Shown one piece after another: positions 1 through 6,466 of a stretch of 8,819 bases of DNA. A model generated the notes under the pieces. It was not told the origin of the DNA. It was given only the letters and a program-made list of their open reading frames with translations, and did no database searches. Origin of the DNA: JBBQXV01 sp043785585. Its GTDB lineage: Bacteria > Myxococcota_A > Polyangia > Polyangiales > Polyangiaceae. A program made the position numbers and the translations under genes. Each line of letters starts with the position of its first letter. The first letter of the stretch is position 1. The stretch lies in assembly GCA_043785585.1 (NCBI GenBank), contig JAYVXB010000038.1, forward strand, positions 1-8,819, written 5' to 3'.

Positions 1-453
1 AACGCGATCAACTGGTTTACCGACGAAGACTCGAACTACCTCTCGAGCTTCCGCACCGGCGACGTCTGGCGCGTGCCGGTGGCGGGGAACGCGGCCACAG
101 CGACGCTGAAGCTTCCGAGCGGGCAGATGCAGCTCGTCCCGATCCACGAAGGGCGCGCGGTGTACTTGGGCGATCGCGCGGGTTTCTACGAGCTCACGGT
201 CGCCGAGGACTCGATCACGGCTCCGGTGCCCGACGCGACACCGAACGTCACGGCGTTCGCCGCGAACCTGCTCGACGTCGACGAGAGCACGATAGCTCCG
301 CTCGACGTGCTCACGGTCGATACGCGCGACGCGGCGCAGCCGGCCGGATCGAAGGCGGGCGTTCGGCGCGAGTGGTGGATCTATTTGCTGCTCGCGGCGG
401 CGTTGCTCACCGCGCTCGAGTGGGCGACGTATCACCGGAGGTTGACGGTATGA
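1..453 (+). CDS. BatA-like vWA-family membrane protein, C-terminal part
   Basis: The frame is open from the first base of the window, so the 5' end of the gene lies outside. The 150 visible residues contain a beta-rich extracytoplasmic segment, then a stretch reading FAANLLDVDESTIAP, and then one membrane helix (about residues 125-142) with a short basic tail ending YHRRLTV. A terminal helix followed by a YHRR-type tail, preceded by a 'nLLD..ES.iap' segment, is typical of the C-terminus of BatA-like proteins, which usually carry an N-terminal helix pair and a vWA domain upstream. In that family the proteins sit in the inner membrane near MoxR-type AAA ATPases and DUF58 proteins, with roles in envelope stress that are poorly defined. 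The stop codon overlaps the start of the next gene (ATGA), so the two are probably translated together. The vWA domain itself is not visible here, so the family call rests on the tail and the neighbour. Confidence 0.72.
   Translation, partial: NAINWFTDEDSNYLSSFRTGDVWRVPVAGNAATATLKLPSGQMQLVPIHEGRAVYLGDRAGFYELTVAEDSITAPVPDATPNVTAFAANLLDVDESTIAPLDVLTVDTRDAAQPAGSKAGVRREWWIYLLLAAALLTALEWATYHRRLTV
437..441 (+). promoter_or_regulatory. Shine-Dalgarno GGAGG for the dual-vWA gene
   Basis: GGAGG lies 8 bases before the ATG at 450 and inside the end of the upstream gene. It fixes the start at 450 instead of the in-frame ATG at 372, which would add 26 residues overlapping the upstream membrane-helix coding region. 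Confidence 0.8.
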
Positions 454-3284
454 AGTACTCACCCTCCGTTCGCCTCCTGAAGAGGATCGCGTTCGGCGCG
501 CTCGTCGTGGGCGTCGGCGCGATCGGGCTCTATTTGTATTTGAAGTACGTCTGGTACGCGGGGCCGACGCTCGCGAAGACGTACAAGGGCGTCGACTACG
601 AGCTACTCGCGCCGCGGATGCTCGGCATCGCGCTGCTCGCGCCGTACTTCATCTGGTTCATCGGGCGATCGCTCGCCGATCTGCCGATGGCCCAGCGCGT
701 GTTGTCGGTGCTCTTCCGCGTGTCGTTCGTCGTGCTCCTCGCGCTCGGTCTGTCGCGCCTCGCGCGCAGCGCCACGACGCAGAAGGTGTGCACGGTCTAC
801 GTCGTCGACGTGTCCGAGTCGGTGCCCGATCTCGCGCTCGAGGACGCGCGCGGCGAGATCACGAAGGGGCTCGCCGCGAAGGGCAAAGAAGATCTCGTTC
901 GCGTCATCACGTTCGCCAAGCGACCGCAGGTGGTCAAGCTCGCAGAGGACGCGAAGGAGGCGCCTGCGATCGATCGCCACGAGCCGGTCGCAGGGTCCGC
1001 CGCCGTGGATCCGAAGGTCCCGCGCCTCGGCCTCGGCGCCGCGACCGACATCGCCAGTGCGATGCAGCTCGCGTACGGGCAGTACCCGGCCGGCTACTTG
1101 CGTCGCCTCGTCGTGCTCTCCGACGGCGTGCAGACCGACGGCGACTTGCTCGCCGAGGCGAACCGCGCGCGCGACTTCGGCGTCAAGCTCTACACGATCC
1201 CGTACACGCGCCCCGTCCCAGGCGAGGTCGCGGTGCGCGAGCTCAAGCTGCCAGACAAGATTCGCGCGGGCGACACGTTCGACATCCACGCGCAGATTTT
1301 CTCGAGCATCGCGCAGAGGGTGAAGATCACCCTCAAGCAAGGCGAGGCGATCAACGGGCTCGATGGCATCAAGTTCGTCGACCTCAAGGCGGGCGAGAAC
1401 GACGTCGTCTTCAAGAGCCGCGTCATGCTCGCGGGCGACGTCACGTACGCGCTCGACGTCGGCGAAATCCCGGAAGACCGTTTCAAGGAGAACAACCGCT
1501 TCACGGCGGTGGCCACCGTCATCGGCCGTCCCACCGTGCTCTACTGCGAAGGCAACGTCGCGCGCGCGACGTACTTGTCGAACGCGCTCAACGCGCAGGA
1601 GCTCGAGGTCGAGGTGCGAAGCCCGCGCGAGCTCCCGACCAGCTTGCGCGAGCTCGAGCGCTACGACTTCGTGATCTTGTCGGACGCGCCTGCGGAGTCG
1701 GTGTCGCTCACGCAGCAAGACACGATCGAGCAGTACGTCCGCGATCTCGGCGGCGGATTCCTCTTCGCGGGGGGCGAGAGCGGCTTCGGTCTCGGTGGAT
1801 GGAACCACACGACGATCGAACGCATCCTCCCCGTGCGCATGGACGCCGAGAAGCGTCGCGACGAGCCGGCGGTCGCGATGTCGCTCGTCATCGACCGCTC
1901 GGGATCGATGACCGGCTTGCCGCTGGAGATGGCGAAGGCGGCGGCGAAGGCGACGGCCGACACGCTCGCGAACGACGATCTCATCGAGGTCATCGCGTTC
2001 GACTCCGTCCCGATTCGCGTCGTTCGCCTGACACCGGCGAAGCACCGCGCGCGCATCCAGGGCGACATCGCGCGCATTCAGCCGGGCGGCGGCACCGAGA
2101 TTTTTCCGGCGCTCGACGCGGCGTACCAATCGCTCAGCGTGACCAAGGCGAAGAAGAAGCACGTCATTCTCCTCACCGACGGTCAGGCGCCGACGAACGG
2201 CATCCGCGATCTCGTGCAAGCGATGGCGGCCGAAGGGATCACCGTCACGACCGTCGGCCTCGGAAGCGGGATCGACACGACGCTCCTCAAGATGATCGCA
2301 GATCTGGGATCCGGGCGCTTCTATCCGGTGCCCGACCCCAACGCGCTCCCGAAGATCTTCACGCGCGAGACCGAGATGGTGAGCCGCTCTGCCGCCGTCG
2401 AAGAATATTTCCAAGCGCGCGTCGTCACGCCGGCGGATTTTCTCCGCGGCATCGACATCAAGAGCGCGCCGTTCCTCCACGGCTACGTCGCGACGAAGAT
2501 GAAGCCTGCGCCGGCGCAAGAGATCCTCACGTCCGAGATCCAAGAGCCGATCCTCGCGCGGTGGCACGTCGGCCTCGGGTGGACGCTCGCGTGGACGAGC
2601 GACGTGAAGAACCTCTGGGCGGTCGAGTGGCTGCGTTGGCCGGGCTACGGGCAATTCTGGGGGCAGCTCGTGCGCGAGCACATGCGCCAGAAGAAGCGCC
2701 AGCAGCTCGACATGCGCGCGGAGATCGACACCGCGAGCGGCCACGTCAAGGCGCACATCGACGCGATCGGCGGCGACGACAAATTCCAAAACGGCCTCGA
2801 CGCGAAGCTCGTCGTCACCGGGCCGCAGCCGAACGGCAAGCAAGAGAAGGTGCCCATGCGCCAGACCGCGCCGGGCCGCTACGAGGCGGACTTCCCGCTC
2901 GACAAGTTCGGATCGTTTCTCCTCCAGGCGTCGCTCGAGAAGCTCGTCGACGACGGGAAGGGGAGCTTCAAGAGCGTGCAAGTCGCCGAGAGCTTCGGCC
3001 AGGTCACGAACCCGTACCCGCGCGAATACCTCGCGCTCGCGCCGGACACGCAGACGCTCGTGCGTGCGGCCGAGATCACGGGCGGCATCGCGAATCCGGA
3101 GGCGAAGGCGGTGTTCGATCCTGGGACCGAGTCGAGTCGGTACCATCAGGATCTGTGGCCGCGGTTCGTGAGCGCGGCGATCGTCGCGTTCCTGCTCGAC
3201 TTGCTCGTGCGTCGCGTGCGTATCTTCGACCGGAAGAAGACGGCCAAGCCAGCGGGGGTGAAACGTGCCGCGAGCGCAGCATGA
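450..3284 (+). CDS. Membrane protein with two vWA domains and a glutamine-amidotransferase-like domain
   Basis: The predicted protein has 944 residues. Three membrane helices lie near the N-terminus (about 13-35, 56-72, 86-104) and one near the C-terminus (about 904-920), followed by a basic tail. The positive-inside rule puts the large middle region in the periplasm. The first vWA domain (about 114-275) has a complete metal site: D120-x-S122-x-S124, T199 and D225. A class I glutamine-amidotransferase-like region follows (about 360-465), starting PTVLYCEGN and containing LGGGFLFAGGES at 433-444; no G-x-C-x-G nucleophile elbow is visible, so it is probably not catalytic. The second vWA domain (about 476-650) has DRSGSM at 482-487, T549 and D577. 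A beta-rich region then precedes the last helix. Related large vWA proteins occur beside BatA genes in several phyla and are presumed to bind protein partners through the metal sites. No experimentally defined function is known to me. The start at 450 is supported by GGAGG and the ATGA overlap. Confidence 0.85.
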   Translation: MKYSPSVRLLKRIAFGALVVGVGAIGLYLYLKYVWYAGPTLAKTYKGVDYELLAPRMLGIALLAPYFIWFIGRSLADLPMAQRVLSVLFRVSFVVLLALGLSRLARSATTQKVCTVYVVDVSESVPDLALEDARGEITKGLAAKGKEDLVRVITFAKRPQVVKLAEDAKEAPAIDRHEPVAGSAAVDPKVPRLGLGAATDIASAMQLAYGQYPAGYLRRLVVLSDGVQTDGDLLAEANRARDFGVKLYTIPYTRPVPGEVAVRELKLPDKIRAGDTFDIHAQIFSSIAQRVKITLKQGEAINGLDGIKFVDLKAGENDVVFKSRVMLAGDVTYALDVGEIPEDRFKENNRFTAVATVIGRPTVLYCEGNVARATYLSNALNAQELEVEVRSPRELPTSLRELERYDFVILSDAPAESVSLTQQDTIEQYVRDLGGGFLFAGGESGFGLGGWNHTTIERILPVRMDAEKRRDEPAVAMSLVIDRSGSMTGLPLEMAKAAAKATADTLANDDLIEVIAFDSVPIRVVRLTPAKHRARIQGDIARIQPGGGTEIFPALDAAYQSLSVTKAKKKHVILLTDGQAPTNGIRDLVQAMAAEGITVTTVGLGSGIDTTLLKMIADLGSGRFYPVPDPNALPKIFTRETEMVSRSAAVEEYFQARVVTPADFLRGIDIKSAPFLHGYVATKMKPAPAQEILTSEIQEPILARWHVGLGWTLAWTSDVKNLWAVEWLRWPGYGQFWGQLVREHMRQKKRQQLDMRAEIDTASGHVKAHIDAIGGDDKFQNGLDAKLVVTGPQPNGKQEKVPMRQTAPGRYEADFPLDKFGSFLLQASLEKLVDDGKGSFKSVQVAESFGQVTNPYPREYLALAPDTQTLVRAAEITGGIANPEAKAVFDPGTESSRYHQDLWPRFVSAAIVAFLLDLLVRRVRIFDRKKTAKPAGVKRAASAA

Positions 3285-3304
3285 TGTATTGTTCATGTAG
3301 TTGA
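3281..3304 (+). other. 7-codon mini-ORF bridging two genes (possible coupling peptide)
   Basis: ATG at 3281 overlaps the vWA stop as ATGA, reads MMYCSCS, and ends at a TGA that overlaps the TTG start of the hydrolase gene as TTGA. It therefore links both genes by four-base overlaps. No Shine-Dalgarno sequence lies at a normal distance (a GGGGGTGA run ends about 20 bases upstream), so translation would depend on reinitiation by ribosomes finishing the vWA gene. The stretch is clearly more AT-rich than its surroundings. Too short to show coding bias; it could be coincidence. Confidence 0.25.
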
Positions 3305-4071
3305 GGCCGCATCGATTCGCCGCCGTTCTCGCGCTCGCCGTGGCATCGGCGCTCGCCGTTCCCCTGGCGGGTGCACGCGATTCGTCGGCGGTGCCGGCGC
3401 TCCTCGCGAGCGTCGAGGTCGCTCCGTCGGCGCGCGTCGGTCCGGAGCCACGCGCGAGCGCCGCGACGCGCCGTTACGCCGTCGCCGCGATCGGTGACTC
3501 GCTGACCGACCCTCGCGCGGGCGGTGGCCGCTACATGAGCCACCTCGCGCGCCTCTGTCCCGCCAGCCGCTTCGACACGTACGGCGTCGGCGGTCAGCAG
3601 ACCATCGACATGCGTGCGCGCTTCGTCGATGAGATCTTCGGCGCGGGGCGCAAGGAACCGAAGACCGACTACACGCACGTCATCATCCTCGGTGGCGTGA
3701 ACGATCTCTTTGGCGGGATCGTCGGTACGGAGCGCCTCGCGCGGATCGAAGCACAGCTCCGCGCGATGTACCGCGAGGCTCACCACCACGGCGTCGCCGT
3801 CATCGCGCTCACGGTCACGCCGTGGGGGCACACCGGGAGCGCGCACGATCGCGCCGTGACGGCGACGCTCAACGGATGGATCATGGATCAGGCAGGGCAG
3901 GGGAGCGTCGATCGCGCCGTCGATCTCTCGCCGTTGCTCGTCTGCGGTCGGACCGAGACGCTCTGCGCGCCGTACCGAAAGACGAACGACGACCAAGTTC
4001 ACTGGAACGATCTCGGCCACGAAAAGGTCGCCGCCGCCATCCATCGCGCCGCCTTCGCCGACTGCGAGTAG
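3301..4071 (+). CDS. Secreted SGNH/GDSL-family hydrolase
   Basis: The 256-residue protein starts with a signal peptide: basic MRPHR, a hydrophobic Ala/Leu/Val stretch, and a probable cleavage site after AGA near residue 25. An Ala/Arg-rich linker follows, then an SGNH esterase core from about residue 60. The family blocks are all present: GDSLTD at 65-70 (nucleophile Ser67), GVGG at 95-98 (oxyanion Gly), GGVND at 131-135 (Asn134), and DQVH at 231-234 with Asp231 and His234 completing the triad. The four cysteines (86, 215, 222, 255) all lie in the mature part and could form disulfides in the periplasm. Substrate cannot be told from sequence; family members act on lipid, acetyl or carbohydrate esters. 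The TTG start follows directly on an in-frame TAG, so no longer start exists, and a later GTG at 3340 would destroy the signal peptide. No ribosome binding site is visible. The gene lies 16 bp after the dual-vWA gene and 9 bp before the lipoprotein gene. Confidence 0.88.
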   Translation: MRPHRFAAVLALAVASALAVPLAGARDSSAVPALLASVEVAPSARVGPEPRASAATRRYAVAAIGDSLTDPRAGGGRYMSHLARLCPASRFDTYGVGGQQTIDMRARFVDEIFGAGRKEPKTDYTHVIILGGVNDLFGGIVGTERLARIEAQLRAMYREAHHHGVAVIALTVTPWGHTGSAHDRAVTATLNGWIMDQAGQGSVDRAVDLSPLLVCGRTETLCAPYRKTNDDQVHWNDLGHEKVAAAIHRAAFADCE

Positions 4072-4080
4072 GCTGCCGCC

Positions 4081-4827
4081 GTGCGCACGCGACGATCGCT
4101 CTCCCGCCGCTTCGGTCTCCGGACCCTTCTGTGCGTGGCGCCTCTCGCGCTCACGTTCGCTTGCGGTGGCGCGAAGCGCGAGATGGAGAAGGTCTGCGAC
4201 GCGGAGGCGCGCTCCGGGGCGACGGTCGTTGCCGATCGAACGAAGGTGCTCGCGTGGATCGACGCGAACGCGGGAGGCGACGCGCGCAAAGTCGCGGACG
4301 AAGCTTTTGCCAAGCCACCGTCCGAAGCGTCCGCGACCTTGCGCGCAGCGTCCGCGAAGAACGGTGTCGCGTCGTGTGCCCTCGCCGACGCGCTCGGCCA
4401 CGAAGAGCCGCCGCCTCCGCCGCGTCCGATGGCGCGGCCGCCGACCGCACTCCCGTTTGCCGCGGACCCGAACGGCGGGATCCCATCGCCGAAGATGCCG
4501 CCCGCACCGTCGAACCAGGCGAAGGTCGAAGCGACCGGGGGGCTCACGCCGGAGGCCGCGGCCACCGCCGTCGACTCGAGCAAGATCCAGCTGCGCCTCT
4601 GCTACGAGACCGCGCGCACCAAGCAGCCGCGCCTCATGGGCCGCGTGAAGCTCGCGATGGACATCGGGCCCGCGGGGTCGCCGCTCGGCGTCAAGGACGC
4701 CGGCTCGACGATCGACGCGGCGGTCGTCACCTGCATGCGCGCCATCCTCACGAAGACGACGTTCCCGCCGCCATCCGGCGGACGCGCGAACGTCACGGTC
4801 TCGTACGACTTGATGCCCGACGACTGA
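4081..4827 (+). CDS. Lipoprotein with AgmX/PglI-like C-terminal domain
   Basis: The 248-residue product begins with an Arg-rich n-region (MRTRRSLSRR), a hydrophobic stretch and LALTFAC, giving a probable lipidated Cys28. The lipobox is imperfect (Thr at -3, Phe at -2). Gly follows the Cys, with no Asp retention signal, so outer-membrane placement is plausible. Residues about 29-105 are Ala-rich and probably helical. A proline-rich linker follows (about 108-145, including PPPPPR). The C-terminal domain (about 150-248) resembles the AgmX/PglI C-terminal domain common in myxobacteria: LCYE with Cys174, then GRVKLAMDIGPAG, a second Cys218 in a 'vvtCmra' segment, and FPPPSGG followed by a closing beta strand. 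The two cysteines are a usual pair in that domain and may form a disulfide. AgmX and PglI were linked to gliding motility in Myxococcus, but the domain is widespread and does not by itself show that role. GTG 4081 is the first start after an in-frame stop; no clear ribosome binding site. Confidence 0.82.
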   Translation: MRTRRSLSRRFGLRTLLCVAPLALTFACGGAKREMEKVCDAEARSGATVVADRTKVLAWIDANAGGDARKVADEAFAKPPSEASATLRAASAKNGVASCALADALGHEEPPPPPRPMARPPTALPFAADPNGGIPSPKMPPAPSNQAKVEATGGLTPEAAATAVDSSKIQLRLCYETARTKQPRLMGRVKLAMDIGPAGSPLGVKDAGSTIDAAVVTCMRAILTKTTFPPPSGGRANVTVSYDLMPDD

Positions 4828-4830
4828 CCA

Positions 4831-4849
4831 GCGCGCTTGGCGAGCGCGC
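4831..4849 (+). terminator. Perfect 7-bp hairpin just after the lipoprotein gene
   Basis: GCGCGCT (4831-4837) pairs exactly with AGCGCGC (4843-4849) around a 5-base loop, beginning 4 bases after the stop codon. No T-run follows, so it is not a classical intrinsic terminator. It may pause polymerase or protect the 3' end of the upstream mRNA. Confidence 0.4.
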
Positions 4850-4863
4850 CCCGAAGGCCCGTT

Positions 4864-4918
4864 CCCCCTCCTCGCGCGGTTCGGAGGAGAGTCGGAGAGA
4901 TCCCACGCGAGGAGGAGG
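4864..4918 (+). promoter_or_regulatory. GC-rich stem-loop with competing alternative pairing
   Basis: CCTCCTCGCG (4867-4876) pairs perfectly with CGCGAGGAGG (4906-4915); beyond one mismatch, two more pairs extend the stem (4864-4865 with 4917-4918). The 29-base loop is purine-rich and holds two imperfect copies of TCGGAGGAGA (4881-4890 and 4892-4900). Bases CTCCTC at 4868-4873 can instead pair with GAGGAG at 4884-4889 inside the loop, which would exclude the long stem. This could be a terminator of the upstream unit, a leader switch for the ligase gene, or neither. No T-run follows it. Confidence 0.35.
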
Positions 4919-4977
4919 GGGGCGCCGTTTCTACGCGGGAGCGCCTTCGGAGGTTGCGTCCCAGGTGAAATAAAGGT

Positions 4978-4987
4978 TTCGGCCGAA
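4978..4987. promoter_or_regulatory. 10-bp palindrome TTCGGCCGAA, possible operator
   Basis: A perfect palindrome next to the AT-rich stretch ending near 4979, about 94 bases before the ligase start and just before the leader ORF's ribosome binding site. Placement suits a regulator site, but a palindrome this short can arise by chance in GC-rich DNA. It appears only once among the parts I scanned. Confidence 0.2.
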
Positions 4988-4990
4988 CGA

Positions 4991-4995
4991 AAGGA
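4991..4995 (+). promoter_or_regulatory. Shine-Dalgarno AAGGA before the leader ORF
   Basis: AAGGA, within a longer GAAAGGA (4989-4995), lies 5 bases before the ATG at 5001. The ligase ATG at 5081 has no comparable sequence upstream, so this site may serve the ligase indirectly through translational coupling. Confidence 0.4.
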
Positions 4996-5000
4996 TCGGT

Positions 5001-5084
5001 ATGGGCTTTGCCCCTCGCGGACGAGCACCGAGCGCCGGAAACGGCGACGCAACTCCGAGCATCGATAACGCAGTACCCGAATGA
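5001..5084 (+). CDS. Possible 27-residue leader ORF coupled to the ligase gene
   Basis: ATG 5001 opens a 27-codon frame (begins MGFAPRGRAPS, ends NAVPE) whose TGA overlaps the ATG of the glutamate-cysteine ligase gene as ATGA. It has a reasonable Shine-Dalgarno sequence with 5-base spacing, while the ligase start has none. This arrangement fits translational coupling, in which ribosomes finishing the short ORF restart on the ligase. The peptide contains no cysteine, so a cysteine-codon attenuation mechanism is not supported. Third codon positions are G or C in only about half of the codons, far lower than in the neighbouring genes, which argues against a conserved protein product; the reading itself may be what matters. 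Chance overlap is the main alternative. Confidence 0.35.
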   Translation: MGFAPRGRAPSAGNGDATPSIDNAVPE

Positions 5085-6460
5085 AAACCGCCACCGTGAC
5101 GAAGATGGACAGCCCGAAAGACCTGCCGATCCGCAGCCACGACGATCTCCTCTCGGTCTTCGCCGAAGCCGAGAAGCCGCCCGCGGCATGGAAGATCGGA
5201 CCGGAGTTCGAGAAGTTCGGCGTCTACGAGGACAACCTCGCGCCGATTCCGTACGAAGGGCGTCGCGGTGTCCTGCGGATTTTCGAGGACCTCGTCGAAG
5301 GGCACGGCTGGACACCCGAGCGCGAGTTCGATGGCGGGCCGATCGTCGCCCTCATGCGCGGCGGCGGCTCGATCACCCTCGAGCCCGGCGGTCAACTCGA
5401 GCTCAGCGGCGCAGCCGTCACCGACGTGCACAAAGTCTGCGGCGAGTTCCGCGGCCACCTCACCGAGATCACCGCCATCTCGAAGGAGCTCGGCATCCGT
5501 TGGCTCGGACTCGGCTTTCAGCCGTTCGCGCGCCGCGACGAGTTCTCGTGGGTCCCCAAATCGCGCTACCCGATCATGCGCGAGTACTTGCCGACGCGCG
5601 GCGGGCACGCGCTCGACATGATGCTCCGCACGTCGACGGTGCAGGCGAACTACGACTTCGAGAACGAGCGCGACGCGATGCGGAAGATGCGCGTCGCTCT
5701 GGCGCTCTCGCCGGTCACGACCGCGATGTTCGCGAACAGTCCGTGGCTCGAAGGCAAACCGCACGGCGGCCTCACGTACCGCGGTCGCGTCTGGCTCGAC
5801 GTCGATCCGGATCGCAGCGGTCTCCTGCCGAAGCTCTGGGAGAAGGGCGCGGCGTACGTCGACTACGCCGAGTGGGCGCTCGACATTCCGATGTTCATGT
5901 TCAAGCGCGAGGGGCGCGCCGTCGTGAACACGGGGCAGACCTTCCGCAGCTTTTGGAAGAGCGGCTTCGAGGGGCATCACGCGCTCATGAGCGACTGGAA
6001 GACGCACCTCAACACGCTCTTCCCCGAGGTGCGCCTCAAGAACACGATCGAGGTGCGCGGCGCCGACGCGCAGATGACGCCGATGCGATGCGCGCTCCCC
6101 GCGCTCTGGACGGGAATCTTCTACGACGCGCGCGCGATGGACGAGGCCGAGGCGCTGACGGCGGATTGGTCGCACGACGAGGTGTCCGCGCTTCGGCAGG
6201 ACCTCTGGCGGCTCGGGCTGAAGATGCCGTTCCGCGGTGCGCCGCTCCTGAAGATCGCAGAGCGCCTGATGGAGATCTCCGAAGGCGGCCTCGAGCGACG
6301 AGCCGTCCGCAACCCGAGCGGCAAGGACGAGCGCGTGCACCTCGCGCGGCTGAAATCGCTCGTCTCGGAGGGGCGCTCGCCTGCGGATCGTCTGCTCGAA
6401 GAGGTCGCGGGCGCGCCGGATCTTCGCCGCGCGATCGTCGAGAAATCCGCGCTGCTCTAG
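5081..6460 (+). CDS. gshA: Glutamate-cysteine ligase, plant/proteobacterial type
   Basis: The 459-residue enzyme joins L-glutamate and L-cysteine with ATP to make gamma-glutamylcysteine, the first step of glutathione synthesis in the cytoplasm. Visible family signatures are WKIGPEFEKF at 37-46 (Glu42 and Glu44, substrate/metal region), LEPGGQLELSG at 100-110, a central 'R(S/T)STVQAN' and 'FANSPWLEGKPHG' block, FPEVRLKN starting at 314 with EVRGAD after it, 'CALPALW' near 337, and 'GLERRA' near the C-terminus. Order, content and length match the plant-type (class 3) ligases and not the E. coli GshA or the Gram-positive fused form. The only cysteines in the protein are Cys120 and Cys337. An in-frame TAA at 5066 makes ATG 5081 the longest start; ATG 5105 (Met9) is an alternative that would lose little. 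No Shine-Dalgarno sequence precedes 5081. No gshB lies nearby, so the second step must be encoded elsewhere or the product may feed another thiol pathway. The stop is 6 bp from the convergent trpF stop. Confidence 0.93.
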   Translation: MKTATVTKMDSPKDLPIRSHDDLLSVFAEAEKPPAAWKIGPEFEKFGVYEDNLAPIPYEGRRGVLRIFEDLVEGHGWTPEREFDGGPIVALMRGGGSITLEPGGQLELSGAAVTDVHKVCGEFRGHLTEITAISKELGIRWLGLGFQPFARRDEFSWVPKSRYPIMREYLPTRGGHALDMMLRTSTVQANYDFENERDAMRKMRVALALSPVTTAMFANSPWLEGKPHGGLTYRGRVWLDVDPDRSGLLPKLWEKGAAYVDYAEWALDIPMFMFKREGRAVVNTGQTFRSFWKSGFEGHHALMSDWKTHLNTLFPEVRLKNTIEVRGADAQMTPMRCALPALWTGIFYDARAMDEAEALTADWSHDEVSALRQDLWRLGLKMPFRGAPLLKIAERLMEISEGGLERRAVRNPSGKDERVHLARLKSLVSEGRSPADRLLEEVAGAPDLRRAIVEKSALL

Positions 6461-6466
6461 CGTCGC

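Larger units (their letters stand above)
4828..5080. other. 253-bp intergenic region between lipoprotein and ligase genes
   Basis: This is the largest gap in the window. From left to right it holds a 7-bp hairpin, a longer stem-loop, a locally AT-rich stretch around 4966-4979 that could mark a promoter, a 10-bp palindrome, and a 27-codon leader ORF with a Shine-Dalgarno sequence. I could not place a convincing -35/-10 pair with normal spacing. A promoter for the ligase gene is expected here because the gene's neighbours on the same strand are functionally unrelated. Confidence 0.6.

Noticed and set aside
372..449. Upstream in-frame ATG extending the dual-vWA protein by 26 residues
   Set aside because: The added residues overlap the helix-coding end of the upstream gene, and GGAGG plus the ATGA overlap favour the ATG at 450.
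966..977. 12-bp palindrome GCGATCGATCGC
   Set aside because: Lies inside the vWA coding sequence and encodes ordinary residues; GCGATCGC-like words recur across the window, as expected in such GC-rich coding DNA.
603..3296. 897-codon open frame on the minus strand opposite the dual-vWA gene
   Set aside because: Its translation is a repetitive Arg/Asp/Glu/Leu/Val-rich product with no domain, as expected from the antisense of GC-rich codons. The plus-strand gene has clear vWA motifs in the same DNA.
788..3304. 838-codon plus-strand open frame overlapping the dual-vWA gene
   Set aside because: Extremely Arg/Ala-rich with no recognisable motif; a frame shadow. Only its last seven codons are discussed, as a mini-ORF.
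4954..4982. Sigma-70-like promoter with TTGCGT as -35
   Set aside because: No acceptable -10 hexamer lies 16-18 bases downstream; the position 17 bases on reads TTTCGG.
5003..5013. GGGC-TTT-GCCC hairpin at the start of the leader ORF
   Set aside because: Four base pairs with a three-base loop; expected often by chance at this GC content.
3076..5094. 672-codon minus-strand open frame across three plus-strand genes
   Set aside because: Low-complexity Arg-rich translation, lies opposite the hydrolase and lipoprotein genes that carry clear motifs, and crosses the intergenic region.
4931..6340. 469-codon minus-strand open frame opposite the ligase gene
   Set aside because: Antisense shadow; the plus strand encodes a full-length ligase with all family signatures.
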